Below are positions 10,090-19,867 of a stretch of DNA of 64,000 nt, one piece after another; positions within the stretch are counted from its first letter, which is position 1; the number at the start of each line of letters is the position of its first letter. The translations under genes were made by a program, and so were the position numbers. Where the stretch lies: positions 172,566-236,565 of the forward strand of contig CAUYUJ010012113.1 of the NCBI GenBank assembly GCA_963575745.1, written 5' to 3'. The DNA comes from Prorocentrum cordatum. Lineage: Eukaryota > Sar > Dinophyceae > Prorocentrales > Prorocentraceae. The notes under the pieces are model-generated. The model was not told the origin of the DNA, searched no databases, and saw only the letters and a list, made by a program, of their open reading frames with translations.

Positions 10090-11019
10090 TGCCCCGCGCC
10101 GCCGCAACCTGGAGGCGGAGTCCGAGGGGTTGCGGTCGGCGCGGATGTGCCTCCGCGCCCACCGCACATTGGCAGCGACCTGCCATGCGGTTCCCCGTCG
10201 GAGCAACGCCAGCAGCTCCCAGGCTCGGGCTCGTCCGCGATCGCAGGCGAGGATCTCCGACATGTCGTTCCCAAAGGAAAGCAGCACGGTGTTGTGGTTC
10301 GCACCGTGGCTGCAGTGGTCGGCGAGCCCCATGGGCGCTGCGCGCGCCTCCAGGTTGTGGATCTTATCAGGACGCTTCCAGCTCCCAGCTCGGATGCATC
10401 TCCAGCGTTCGGGAAGGTCCCATTCATGGCCAAGAGCAGGCACCAACCCAACAACCTCCACGACATCGTCCAGCTGCGACCCTCTCGGGATGACGGCGAC
10501 GCGCGACTCCCGCAGCCGACCCAGCTCCTGATCCACCTCGCGGGCGGCCCATGCGCTGAACGTCTCCCCGCCCGTCTCCAGCTCGGGGGTCTCGTCGGGC
10601 AGGGCACCAGCACCGCAGTCGTCCTCGTGCTCGTCCCCAAGCTCCCTGAACCTCCAGCGCTCGCGGTAGATGGCAGCAGCCCATGCCTCCCGAGGGCTCG
10701 CCCTCGTGATGTGGACGGCACACGCGTGCGAGCTCGAGTCGCTGCAGTAGACGTGCTCCGCAATGGGGCGGCCGAGGTCCGAGACGGCGAGGGGCAGGAG
10801 GCCCCTGATGAGCCTGACCTCGGCGAGCTCGTTGGCGTCAAACTCCCTCCGCTCCCCGCGGCCGTCGCCGATGAACGGGTACAGGTACTGCAGACCCGAG
10901 AGCAGCTCCCGCCTGGTCGAGAAGTGGTCGACGATGTGCCCAACGACCCGCCTGACGATGCCAGGAGCGGAGCCCTTGGTGAACTCGAGCTCGCGGAGGG
11001 CGTGCCACAGCCGCCACAT
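10090..11019 (-). pseudogene. RNase H-like region of the nested YR element
   Basis: The frame from 11019 gives ELLSGLQYLYPFIGDG, then the RNase H core: EHVYCSDSSSHACAVHIT with an Asp in a CSDSS beta-strand, a long insert, NHNTVLLSFGNDMSEILACD and finally RHIRADRNPSDSASR. That last ends in the NPSDxxSR motif typical of retroelement RNase H. It would degrade the RNA strand of the RNA/DNA hybrid. Downstream of about 10.06 kb the same frame becomes low-complexity Ala/Arg/Ser sequence, so the true frame has changed. Confidence 0.75.
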
Positions 11020-11034
11020 GCGCGACGACCGGGG

Positions 11035-11213
11035 GATCGTCTCGTTCCCTCGATCCGCCTGCCCACCAGCTCCAGCTCCGTGGTCGGGTCGACGTTCTCG
11101 TGAGTGACGAACCCCATGGTGTGCAGCTCCTCGGTGAGCGCCTTGTGGAGCGCGGCGGTCGCCTCGACCGAGCCCCCAATGACGTCCCCGCTGTCGACGT
11201 AGAGCGCCACCAC
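11035..11213 (-). pseudogene. RT C-terminal palm fragment with YVDS box
   Basis: The frame starting at 11213 reads MVALYVDSGDVIGGSVEATA, then ALTEELHTMGFVTHENVD and LELVGRRIEG. YVDS sits where RTs have the YxDD catalytic box; the second Asp is replaced by Ser, as many DIRS-like RTs show YVDN-type variants. Everything upstream (fingers, motif A) is replaced by (TAG)n at 11219. A frameshift near 11.03 kb separates it from the RNase H region. Confidence 0.75.
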
Positions 11214-11218
11214 ATCAG

Positions 11219-11223
11219 TAATC

Positions 11224-11286
<63 letters not shown>

Positions 11287-11326
11287 ATAGTAGTACTAGT
11301 ACTAGTAGTACTAGTAGTACTACTAC

Positions 11327-11360
<34 letters not shown>

Positions 11361-11450
11361 CGTAGTAGTAGTAGTAGTAGTAGCAGTAGTAGCAGTAATA
11401 GTAGTAGTAGTAGTGGTAGTAGTAGTAGTAGTAGAGTAGTAGTAGTAGTG

Positions 11451-11493
<43 letters not shown>

Positions 11494-11498
11494 AGTGA

Positions 11499-11543
<45 letters not shown>

Positions 11544-11702
11544 AGGAAGAAGAAGTAGTAGAATTAGTAGAAGTAGTACTAGTAGTAGTAGTAGCAGTGA
11601 TAGTAGTAGTAGTCGTAGTAGTAGTAGTAGTAGTAGTAATAGTAGTAGTAGTAGAATTAATCGTACTAGTAGTAGGAGTAGTGGTAGACGTAGTTGTAAT
11701 GG

Positions 11703-11747
<45 letters not shown>

Positions 11748-11782
11748 CAGTAGTGATAGTGGTAGTCATAGTCGTAGTGGTA
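11219..11782. repeat. (TAG)n / (GTA)n trinucleotide tract
   Basis: About 560 bp of near-pure TAG repeats with scattered interruptions (TAGTACTAG, GGTGGTGG, GAAGAAG). On the plus strand TAG occurs in one frame, so the other frames stay open as poly-Ser or poly-Val. It marks the exact 5' truncation point of the nested YR element. Confidence 0.98.
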
Positions 11783-12425
11783 GTATTGTATGGTAGGCTC
11801 CAGAAGAGTGCTCAACAACGGCCAAATGCCAGGGTGCCGGGGTAACGTTCCAGGGTGCTGGCTGCGTTATCGTTTCACCGGTGCTGGGAAAGGGGGGGCT
11901 TAATTGCTTCCCGAGGTGCCCTGTCATTCTGACCTCTCCCTTTCCCTTCGGGTATAATGTATATGTATATAACGATTGTCGCACACATTCATATGTGTCT
12001 ATATACGCCCTTCTATTGCTCTCTACTCCGCATCTTCTGCATTCTGCATATGCCCGCGTTACTACCACGTTTGCCCTGATACCCTCAAGGGTCGATCGAC
12101 TCTCTGTCCTTCAACTCTACGATGTGTCCCGTCTGCTGAACTATGTTTTCTGCTCTCTGATATGTTGTCTCTACGCTCTACTACATGTCAGACCCTGGTA
12201 GCCTTCTGGCCCCGGAAACAAACGCCCTGATGAACTCGAGAACCTGAAAATCACAACGTACCATGAACCTTGGACCCAGAGCTGGAATCCGAAAGACTGT
12301 CGGCCCACTGAAATCGGCTATGAACCACAAAGCGCGAACCTTGAAACCGGGCCACCCAAAGAAATTAGTCGGTGACTGTGGCCTACTCCTGGTGTCTCCA
12401 ATAAGACCCCTTCAGTGCCAACGCT
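11783..12425. other. AT-richer DNA without genes
   Basis: Lower GC than the flanking elements, with TATATGTATAT near 11958. The stretch 12236-12385 belongs to a dispersed repeat that recurs at 13.43-13.60 kb. I see no coding frame with protein-like composition. Confidence 0.55.
12236..12385. repeat. Dispersed GAACC/AAATCGGC repeat, copy 1
   Basis: It contains AACCTGAAAATC, CCACTGAAATCGGC, GAACCTTGAAACCGGGCCAC and CAAAGAAATTAGTCGG. The same words in similar order recur at 13432-13595 (GAACCTGGCCACCCAACG, AAATCGGC). Weak homology; unit length about 70-75 bp inside each copy. Confidence 0.5.
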
Positions 12426-12432
12426 GAATGGT

Positions 12433-12556
12433 GACCTACTCTCTCTCTCTCTCTCGTTCTTCATCTCTCTCTCTCTCTCTCTCTCTTTACTCACTCTCTA
12501 CTATATGATTCCTCTCTCTCTCTTTTGTTATCTCTCTCTCTCTTATCCCTCTGTCT
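12433..12556. repeat. (CT)n microsatellite
   Basis: Interrupted CTCTCTCT runs with short TTCATC and TACTCA interruptions. On the minus strand this is (GA)n. Confidence 0.95.
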
Positions 12557-13430
12557 CAATCACTCCGTCTAGATGTGTCTGTACTTACACATGCAAAGAT
12601 GTACGTATGCACGGTTTGTCACTCTCTATATGTACTTGGTCGCTCTCACCCTCCTTCTTTCTCTCACAGTACACGTATGTATAAGCAGATGTAGCTAGGT
12701 ACGCCACCAAGTGGCTATGCTATCATTCGAATGTATAGTTAGATGTGCAAGCTGTTCAACCTTGTGAATGCCAGCTTGTGATTAACACATGATAGACCCG
12801 CCCCCACCCCCGGGGCTGATGAATAGGCCCTCGGGACGCGAAACATGTTTTTAATCACGCGCGCCAGGGTTCGGAGAGCTCGGGGAACCACCGCGCCGCG
12901 GATGATGGCAAGCAGCATGACCGACGAGAAGGAAGAGGAGAAGAAGGAGGGGGAGGACCAGGACGAGGACGAGGAAGTGGAGGAGGAAGAGGAGGAGGAC
13001 GAGAAACGAGGAGAAGGACGAGGAGGAGAGGGAGGACGGGAGTTCCGCTCGACTGGGAAACAAGCAAATAACGCGGCGGTGACGGCGCCGACGGTCCCTG
13101 CCCCTGCCGCCCTTGCCTCCCGCCCCACCCCACCCCTCCCCCAATCCGTGGTGCCAATGTCGCCTTCTCGCTGGCGGCCGGGCGTCGGCGCTAATGACAG
13201 GCGCCGCCGCCACCATGTGTTTCGATTGAGCGGGCGCCACCCCCGCGATTCGCCCGAGCAGGGAAAGCATTTGTTTAATCACACGCCCCGCTTGATTCTT
13301 GTTACGCACAAACTGACAGTACCTCAACTTTTGTTCTCCACTACATGATGTGTTGTCTTCACTCTTTGCAGTCTGATATCTCATCATGGCCAAGGTCGCA
13401 CGGACCTAGACAACTCGCCGCAGCTAAAAA
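12557..13430. other. Gene-free stretch with a GA-rich tract
   Basis: Contains a GAGGAGGAAGAGGAGGAC-type purine tract (about 12920-13045). It makes plus-strand frames read poly-Glu/Asp and minus-strand frames read poly-Ser/Leu. The remaining sequence shows no recognisable protein. Confidence 0.55.
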
Positions 13431-13431
13431 T

Positions 13432-13595
13432 TAGAAAATCCAAGAACCGTACAAACGCTGAGAACTCCTGACACGGAACTGAAAACCCGGGAACCTGGCC
13501 ACCCAACGAAATCGGCAAGGAAAAGGGGACCGGGAACGCGGGAATCTAGAACCAGGAACCTGGCCGCCTACCGAAATCGGCGCCGTACCTTCGCC
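13432..13595. repeat. Dispersed GAACC/AAATCGGC repeat, copy 2
   Basis: GGGAACCTGGCCACCCAACG then AAATCGGC at about 13490-13515, and again GGAACCTGGCCGCCTACCG with AAATCGGC at 13554-13582, so there are two sub-units of about 68 bp. Related to 12236-12385. Confidence 0.55.
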
Positions 13596-13599
13596 TACG

Positions 13600-14700
13600 T
13601 TTTTAATATCCAGGACCATCTCATTGTAAGCATTGATTTGGGAATTCGTATACATGTGGAGCGAGCTTCTCGGATTGCCCTGGAATTGTGGGAGAAGATC
13701 GGGCAACTACCTTCCCGAGCGTTGTCAAGAGGCCTGAACTATTCACCAAATTATCTTTATTGCGCACTGCTGTCTGATCCTCATCCCCCTCCCTTCTCCT
13801 GCTCCCGATCCACGCTTCCTAAGTCCCCCCTGCCCAAGGTGCGGGTCCACTAGCAGACTGTCATCCACCACGCCAGGCGTCGAGAAGGCCCCCCTCGTCG
13901 TGTCGCCAGCATCTCCGCGGTGGGAGCGATTGCCAGGCGAGACACGGGGGCACGTTGGCAGACGGCTGTCGAATCTGAATCATGCAGATGGGTCTGCGGA
14001 TGCTTCGACACACCACGCGATCCAAGGCAACTCTGGCAGCAAGGCTGGAAGCGGCTACATGCAGTTGATGGTGCAACCCTAATCATCCTGCGCTGGCGAG
14101 AATAATCCCGCAAAGATAATAAAATTCGGGGTCCAGGAAGGACATGACTTTTTCTTTTCGGGAGGTATCCTCGAACATCTGATGGTTGCGACTTCGAAAA
14201 TGGGCGCGTCGCTGAACAATACGCATAACAAATAGCAATGAATACCCATTGCGTTATGCATGCTATGAACATCAGAGCTACGATGCGAATTTGGGATGGT
14301 AATAGAGTTCGCCCCCGCTTGTCGCGGCAATTTGAATCATATAGAGCCCAGGGTAAACATACATAAGAGGTTAAGGGGGGTTCATTTTTACCGTCGGCAT
14401 GCGGCTCCCCGCTCACACCTGTCGAACCGTTGAGATCGACGGGAGGACGGGGGAGCAATGGGATGCGCAAGTGTGAAGCAACATGGTCATGGCGACTATA
14501 TCCACATCCTCCTTCTCTCCCCATTCTGATACCATTGTATTCAAATGCGGAACACGCCCGGCGAACATAACATCTGCAACCGTGCCTCTGGGCACGAAAA
14601 GGGCGTGTCCTCAAGTCATTTGCCTAATCCTCTAAGCCGCAGTCCTCGCTCTTGAAAATTAGCCTGGCGAAGGTTCCAACCATGTGCAGTTGTGAATACC
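13600..14700. other. About 50% GC region without recognised gene
   Basis: Composition is clearly less GC-rich than the retroelements. The minus frame 13850-14614 stays open for 254 codons, but the peptide shows no family motif and is interrupted by nothing conserved. No RNA gene was recognised. It may be old intergenic or intronic DNA. Confidence 0.45.
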
Positions 14701-14712
14701 GTCGTTGTTAGT

Positions 14713-15420
14713 AGCCTTCGGTGGATCTCCTTATGGGGCCACGAAGCACGTGAAGCGTGTGCCGAAATGAGGCGGGGCCGCCATGCGGGCGCTGCTATTG
14801 GGCGATACGCCCAGCGACGGGCGCAAAGGAGGAGCAGGGCGGAGCTCCTTATGGGGCCACGAAACGTGTGAGGGGTGTGCCAAAATGGGGCGGAACCGCC
14901 ATGCGGACTGCGCCACTGGGATCTTAGGTGGAGCTCCCTATGGGGCCACGAAACGTGTGAGGGGTGTGCCGGAATGGGGCGGGGCCGCCATGCGTACTGC
15001 GCCACTGGAACCTTAGGTGGAGCTCGCTGTGGGGCCACGAAACGTGTGAGGGGTGTGCCAAAATGGAGCGGCGCGGCCATGCGGACTGCGTCACTGGAAC
15101 CTTAGGTGAAGCTCCCTATGGGGCCACGGAACGCGTGCGGGATGTGCCAAAATGTGGCGGCGGCGCCGTGCGGACTGCGCAACTGAAACCTTCGGTGGAG
15201 CTCCCTATGGGGCCACGAAACGTGTGAGGGGTGTGCCAAAATGGGGCGGCGGCGCCATGCGAACTGCACCACTGAGACCTTAGGTGGAGCTCCCTATGGG
15301 GCCACGAAACGCGTGAGGGGTGTGCCAAAATGGAGCGGCGGTGCCATGCGAACTGCGCCACTGGGACCTTAGGTGGGGCTCCCTGTGGAGCCACGAAACG
15401 TTCGAGGGGTGTGCCGAAAC
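14713..15420. repeat. 89-bp tandem array 2
   Basis: GAAACG starts fall at 14861, 14950, 15039, 15128, 15217, 15306 and 15395, an exact 89-bp period over seven units, with a more diverged unit before. Each unit has GGGGCCACGAAACGTGTGAG, GTGTGCCAAAATGG, a GCCATGCGGACTGCGCCACT spacer and CTTAGGTGGAGCTCCCTATG. It shares the first two blocks with array 1, but the spacer differs (GCATGCGAACGCTGG there). The two are subfamilies of one satellite. Confidence 0.95.
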
Positions 15421-15795
15421 ACAAACATGCGGAGAGCAAAAGCAAGGAGGGGGAGGAGGGAGGAGGAGGAGGAGGAGGACCCAACACCACAGGATGGTTG
15501 GGAAATATTGAAGGGACCCGGACCCAAATGCCGAAATCTTTCGGGGTTTCCCGCGTGTCCCCTGGGCTCCAGGAAATCTTGTCGCGAAAACTGTTCGGGC
15601 CCAGGACGGCCCCAACATTGGCCAAGAGGGCCCCAAGAGGCTCCCAAACGGTCCAAGATGGCCCCGAGTCGCCGAACGATCGGCCCAAGACGCGGAAAAT
15701 GGCCTCAAGATTGCCCAAGACGCCTCCAAAACCCCCCAAAAGGCCTCCAAGAGGCCTCCCAAGAGCGCCCCAAGAGGCACAAATCACTGGACTAT
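15421..15795. repeat. Array 2 junction and CCAAGA block
   Basis: After the array come a GGAGG tract (15447-15479), CCCAACACCACAGGATGG (15480-15497) and, from about 15590, CCAAGAGGCCCCAAGAGG-type units to 15785. This is the same order as after array 1 and shows that the CCAAGA block is part of the composite repeat. Confidence 0.75.
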
Positions 15796-16049
15796 CTTGG
15801 CCACTATCCCAGGAATGCTCCCCTCTGGAGTATTTTGATCACGGCCTCGTTGCCTTCTGCTATGATGAGCGGGACCAATGGTGGTCCCTCGTGGTCCGGA
15901 TCGACAGGAGGTACGTGCAGCGCGTTGTCCTCGTATGCAACCGTAGTCGCAAGAGTATGTGTGGGAACAGAATCTCGCGGCACATGCCACGCGTCCGTCT
16001 ATAAGGGAAGACCGGCTGGGAAAAAATGCGCGCGTGGGCGGCGCCTTCC

Positions 16050-16510
16050 GTGGCAATGTCTTCCGTCGCTTCTTCTTAGCAGCCAATTCCCGGGGCGGCA
16101 GATGGCTTCGAGCCGCCACGGCCTCCAAAAATGATAACAACTGTAGCCCCTCAAACGGGAGTGCTGTGTCCAAATATTCCATGAGGAGGAATGACAAACA
16201 ACCGTCTGCGCAAACAGCGCTGGGAAGAAAGAGTGGATTGGGGCCCACCAATGTGGCGAATACGGCGGTTATGGATTTTGACGCACTGACGCAATATGCG
16301 CATGATGCATATGTGAAGAACACAATAGAAAGTTTGTCGGCCGCGCCACCAATCCATCCGTGAAGACAATGGGTTCGCGTAGATGTAACTAACAGGAAAG
16401 ACGATGAAGTCGTTCGTCGCACGCGCAGCTCCAGTGGGTCGTCTAGCCAACGTGCAGACTGGGTGGAGGAGGTCAAACCGGGCACATGTCGCCAAATACC
16501 GCATTCTGAT
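16050..16510 (-). pseudogene. RNase H domain of the copia-like element
   Basis: One frame gives MRYLATCARFDLLHPVCTLA. The next gives HGWIGGAADKLSIVFFTYAS, CAYCVSASKSITAVFATLVG and PNPLFLPSA. The FFTDADFAGC-like strand of copia RNase H appears here as FFTYASCAYC, so the first catalytic Asp reads Tyr. A frameshift between the two parts near 16.37 kb and the Asp loss make it inactive. Confidence 0.65.
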
Positions 16511-16989
16511 TGACACACCCGCCGCGTCGGGGCCGACCTCGCCGGTCCCCGTGGCCCTGATATCTGAAAGACGTGCCCTCGATGCGAGGCGTCTCGGCGA
16601 CGGGGGAGTCGTCGTCGGTGATCGAAAAATTACTAAGTTGTTCAACCAACGCGTCCCTTTTACCCGCTGACGTGGGTTTCTCGCCCGACGCAAGGAGTGA
16701 TTCGCACGAGATGAAGAAGCACGGGGCGGCGGAGATCTGCCGCGCCGACGCGTGCCAGGCGCGGTTGAAAGCTCTGGCGCACAGCGACATGCTTCCCGGA
16801 CCAATGGAACCAAGCATGCCGAGTCCAATGCCACAGACGTCCTACGCAGACTTGGACGGGTGGGCAGCATTGTGGACATGCGTTTCTGGAAATTATGTTC
16901 AGATGCCGCGTGAACCTTTCGGCCGCAGCCCATGCGCTGATCACAGGGCGTAGGTGGACTCAACTCAATGCCACTCACGCGACTCAGGC

Positions 16990-17470
16990 CGCAGCCAAGC
17001 GTGACATTGCTTTGGGGCCTGCCATCTTGAAGTCGTCAACAGAAGCAGAGAGTACGAAGTCCAAGTCGTCGCGATTCTAGCCGCGCTCCCATCCGCGGAT
17101 GAGCTTGAATCTCACGCTTCCCAAACGCGCCTGGCGATGTCGCTCCCAGAACACACCCGCCAAGGGGTGGCCGTAGAGAGCCAGGCGCAATCGGCGCGCT
17201 GGGCTTCTGCATTTCGCCGAAAGGGGCTGGGCGACGCCGCGGAAGTAGAGGGGCCAATGTCGACCAGGTCGATCCTGCCGTCACCGTAAAGGAGGGCCTG
17301 CACCACGCAATTTGGGAGCCTCAGCGCGCGATGCGCAGGGCGCAGCATCAGAGAACGCCGAAGCCAGGCCACTTGCGTCTTCCATAGTGTCGCCCTGGAC
17401 CAGGACTCTGCCTTTGAATTTTGGAAACTCTGGAACATGTTCTGCGTGTGTGACGGAGGACAACTCCAGA
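16990..17470 (-). pseudogene. Copia-type reverse transcriptase, fragmented
   Basis: Starts with EFPKFKGRVLVQGDTMEDAS (frame from 17463), the typical copia RT entry FKGRVVxxGxxxxD. The palm follows in other frames, with LYGHPLAG-like sequence near 17.15 kb. Motif C reads NRDDLDFVLSASVDDFKMAG with SVDD at 17032-17043 in place of YVDD, then a stop in SRLAAA. RT copies element RNA. Three frame changes within about 450 bp show decay. Confidence 0.75.
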
Positions 17471-17474
17471 ATGT

Positions 17475-18560
17475 TGGCGAAAGGTATATGATTGCTTTTG
17501 CGTCTAGCCTCGGCCTCGACCTCGTCGCGCTCCGAAACAGCCTCGATCAGCCGGAAGCGCTTTTGCTTTCAAGGCGTTCAGGCTCTGTCCTTGAGGCAGC
17601 CTTCTCTGGCGGCGCAGCGGCAACTTCGCGTGCGTTCAAGTTGGGGGCGACAAGAACAGGGCCCAGCAGTGGTGGGGTCAACTTGTCTATGTAGTCATTG
17701 CTTCCGATACTATCTAATGCGCGTGACACCGTCGGCATTGCCACCGACCGGCGCAACTCGCCGCGTAGGAGTTGTCGCGCCCGAGCAACTCCAGCAGCTT
17801 CAGCGGCTCGTTCAATCTGGTCGGCGCTGGGTCGGAAGCACAGAAGTCGCGGCAATGTCACGTGGGCCGTCGGGTATGATAGCGCGCAGAGATATCACTG
17901 TCCGCGACGCCTTTTCACGTCATCTAGGACGACGGCGCCGCTCGCACTGTCGTGAGTGACGCGTCGTTCCACAGTGTCCCATGGAAGTCCACCGTCCTGA
18001 CTAATACGAAATCGGCGCGCCTGTTTGTCTTCCTTCGCCCATGCACGCCTGGCGGCTCGCTGTCGTACGTCGCGTGCTCGTTTAATGTCGCCTGCATGCT
18101 CGAATTCAGCAGCGCGTTGTTTGCGAGACATCGAAGTCCCAAAAGTAAGCAAAACATCGTCGGGTCGCTTGGTGGCCTGAATGCTGATCTGGCGGCCGTG
18201 GATGAGCATTCTGCCGTCGGCTATGATCGCAGGCTTCTTGTGACAACGTATAAGTCCGGCGCATGGTTCACTGAAACACGATGATACGCAGCGATGACAC
18301 CGTCCCATGCGTCTCGGAAGTTGCCCTCACCCACGATTGAAGATGCGGTCTCGATGCTCCGCGCGACATCGATCATATCAACGGGGATCGGCACGTTGAC
18401 CACGTCGTCACCCGGGCAGAAAAGCTCGGTCTGTGACGCGCGGATGTGCCGGATGGGGGCGCCCCGGCGCATCTCCCAGCAGTCAAACTCAAACGCGTAT
18501 GCGGCGTCGTCGACTACCTGCTGGGCCTGCGCGGGGTTTTCATCCAGCTGGCAGCTGGGA
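17475..18560 (-). pseudogene. Connector between integrase and RT
   Basis: Open pieces in several frames, for example HIRASQTELFCPGDDVVNVP (18221-18472) and KPAIIADGRMLIHGRQISIQ (17895-18308). The 17547-17861 piece is IERAAEAAGVARARQLLRGE. Composition is protein-like, but no conserved domain is seen. In copia elements this is the poorly conserved stretch between the integrase C-terminus and RT, which is what position suggests. Confidence 0.45.
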
Positions 18561-19800
18561 TCATCCTATCCAGATGGGTGGGCCAACATTGGGTCAGGTT
18601 TGGCAGCTTCGCCAAGGGGGCGAGCAGCCTGTTCCGCAATGGTCCCATGTGCCTCTGGGTCGTGGCGTCGCAAAGGGCCTTCCTGAACGGGGATGGCGAG
18701 CTTGTCTGTCGCCGCGATATTCTCCGCGCGGCAGGCGCGACAGCGGCCCCCGCCCAGGCCCCGGGCGCGCGCGGCCGCGTCAAGGACCAAGTAATCGCCA
18801 GACCGCCGTCCGCCAGAACGGAAATGATATCCATGAAATGTCCCTCCTTCCAGAAAACTTGCCCGAGGCGTCGAGGTCGAAATTGTAGCATTGCAAATGG
18901 ATGCGGGACCCAAAGGAAATTGCATGTCCGCTGAAAGCCTCGCCAAATCGAAATTCATGCGGCGTTTTGACCGCGCGCGCAATCTGCAAATGCCACGCAA
19001 CTGGAGACAGTCATGGGAGTTCAGCCGCAGCAGAAAGCCTGCATAACCTTTATTTCTACCATTCATGTCCCTAGACGGGCGCCAGGCGCACCGCCTTGGT
19101 GCCTCTGACGACGGTGTTCCCAACGCGTTCAGCATGCCCGTCGGTCTGTGGCCTGCGTGGCGCGCTGGCATCGCGTCGCCATCCAAATCGACGGCTTTCG
19201 AAGCTTACCAACATTTCCCGTGCACGCGCGCTTCACCTCGTCATTGGCGGCCACGAATTGCTGGAATGATGTCTTAGTCGTTGCGGCGTCCTTGTGTATA
19301 GCTGGGCAGGCCATAATGGCGCCTGTGTCTCTGTCCAAAACGGCCAAGGCGCACTTGTAACCGCGCCTGCTGGCGGCGTCGTCATCGGCGAGGACGACGC
19401 GATCAGCTGCGGGTGCCTCGCCGAAGCGCTCGGGGACGAAGGCGTCGTGGGCGTCGTTGGTAGCAGCGGGCTCTGCCAGGATATTGGGCTCGCGCTGCAG
19501 TTTGAAAGGCGCGCTTTGCATCGTGGTGCGTGAGCAGACCTCGCAGTCGGGATGCTCGGGGATGATAATGACGTCTTGTCGCCTGCCAATGGCGTCGCCG
19601 CGAGCGTTGTCGCCGCCGGCTCCGAAGTCGCGTTGGACACAGGCAGCGGCGAAAGCACAGACGACTCGTCGTCGCGACAGCGCCGGCGCACGTGGGCATC
19701 GCCACCGACCGTGGCGTCAGCGCGCGAAGTCCGGTCTCGGTGGGTAGCGCGCGCCGAACAGCTTGCGCAGCGCAATGCGCTCGAGCCCGTTGATGTCTAG
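18560..19800 (-). pseudogene. Copia-type integrase, fragmented
   Basis: The zinc-binding end reads IIIPEHPDCEVCSRTTMQSA (near 19.55 kb), matching the HHCC finger CEVCxRxKM. The catalytic core follows in the frame from 19521: CALAVLDRDTGAIMACPAIH then KTSFQQFVAAN. The C-terminal part (frame from 19186) has GTFHGYHFRSGGRRSGDYLV, the FxGYHxxPGxxWSGDYLV signature of copia integrase tails in dinoflagellates. The enzyme inserts element cDNA into the host genome. Frame changes make it a relic. Confidence 0.75.
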
Positions 19801-19867
19801 CTCGAAAATGCGATCGTGGACGGGCGCGCGGCACCATTGGCCTTGCACCCTGCAACCATAAGCCGAA

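Larger units (their letters stand above)
7445..11218 (-). mobile_element. YR (DIRS/Ngaro-like) retroelement nested in the plus-strand element, 5' truncated
   Basis: Read on the minus strand from 11218 down, the order is RT C-terminus (YVDS box), RNase H-like region, a methyltransferase-like domain (IDNPRSSHLW) and a tyrosine recombinase with a complete catalytic set. It ends in a B1-A2-B2 split direct repeat (7915 to 7445). A tyrosine recombinase in place of an integrase and split direct repeats define the DIRS group of retrotransposons. The 5' end, including A1, gag and the RT fingers, is missing: the element stops at the (TAG)n tract at 11219. Domains fall in three frames, so the copy is decayed. 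Confidence 0.85.

Noticed and set aside
11326-11769. Poly-Thr/poly-Val ORFs in the (TAG)n tract
   Set aside because: Pure microsatellite translation.
455-15420. GCCAAAATGG in the arrays as a relic of the dinoflagellate spliced leader (reverse complement)
   Set aside because: Only ten bases match; the flanking bases differ from the leader sequence and the motif is part of a satellite unit.
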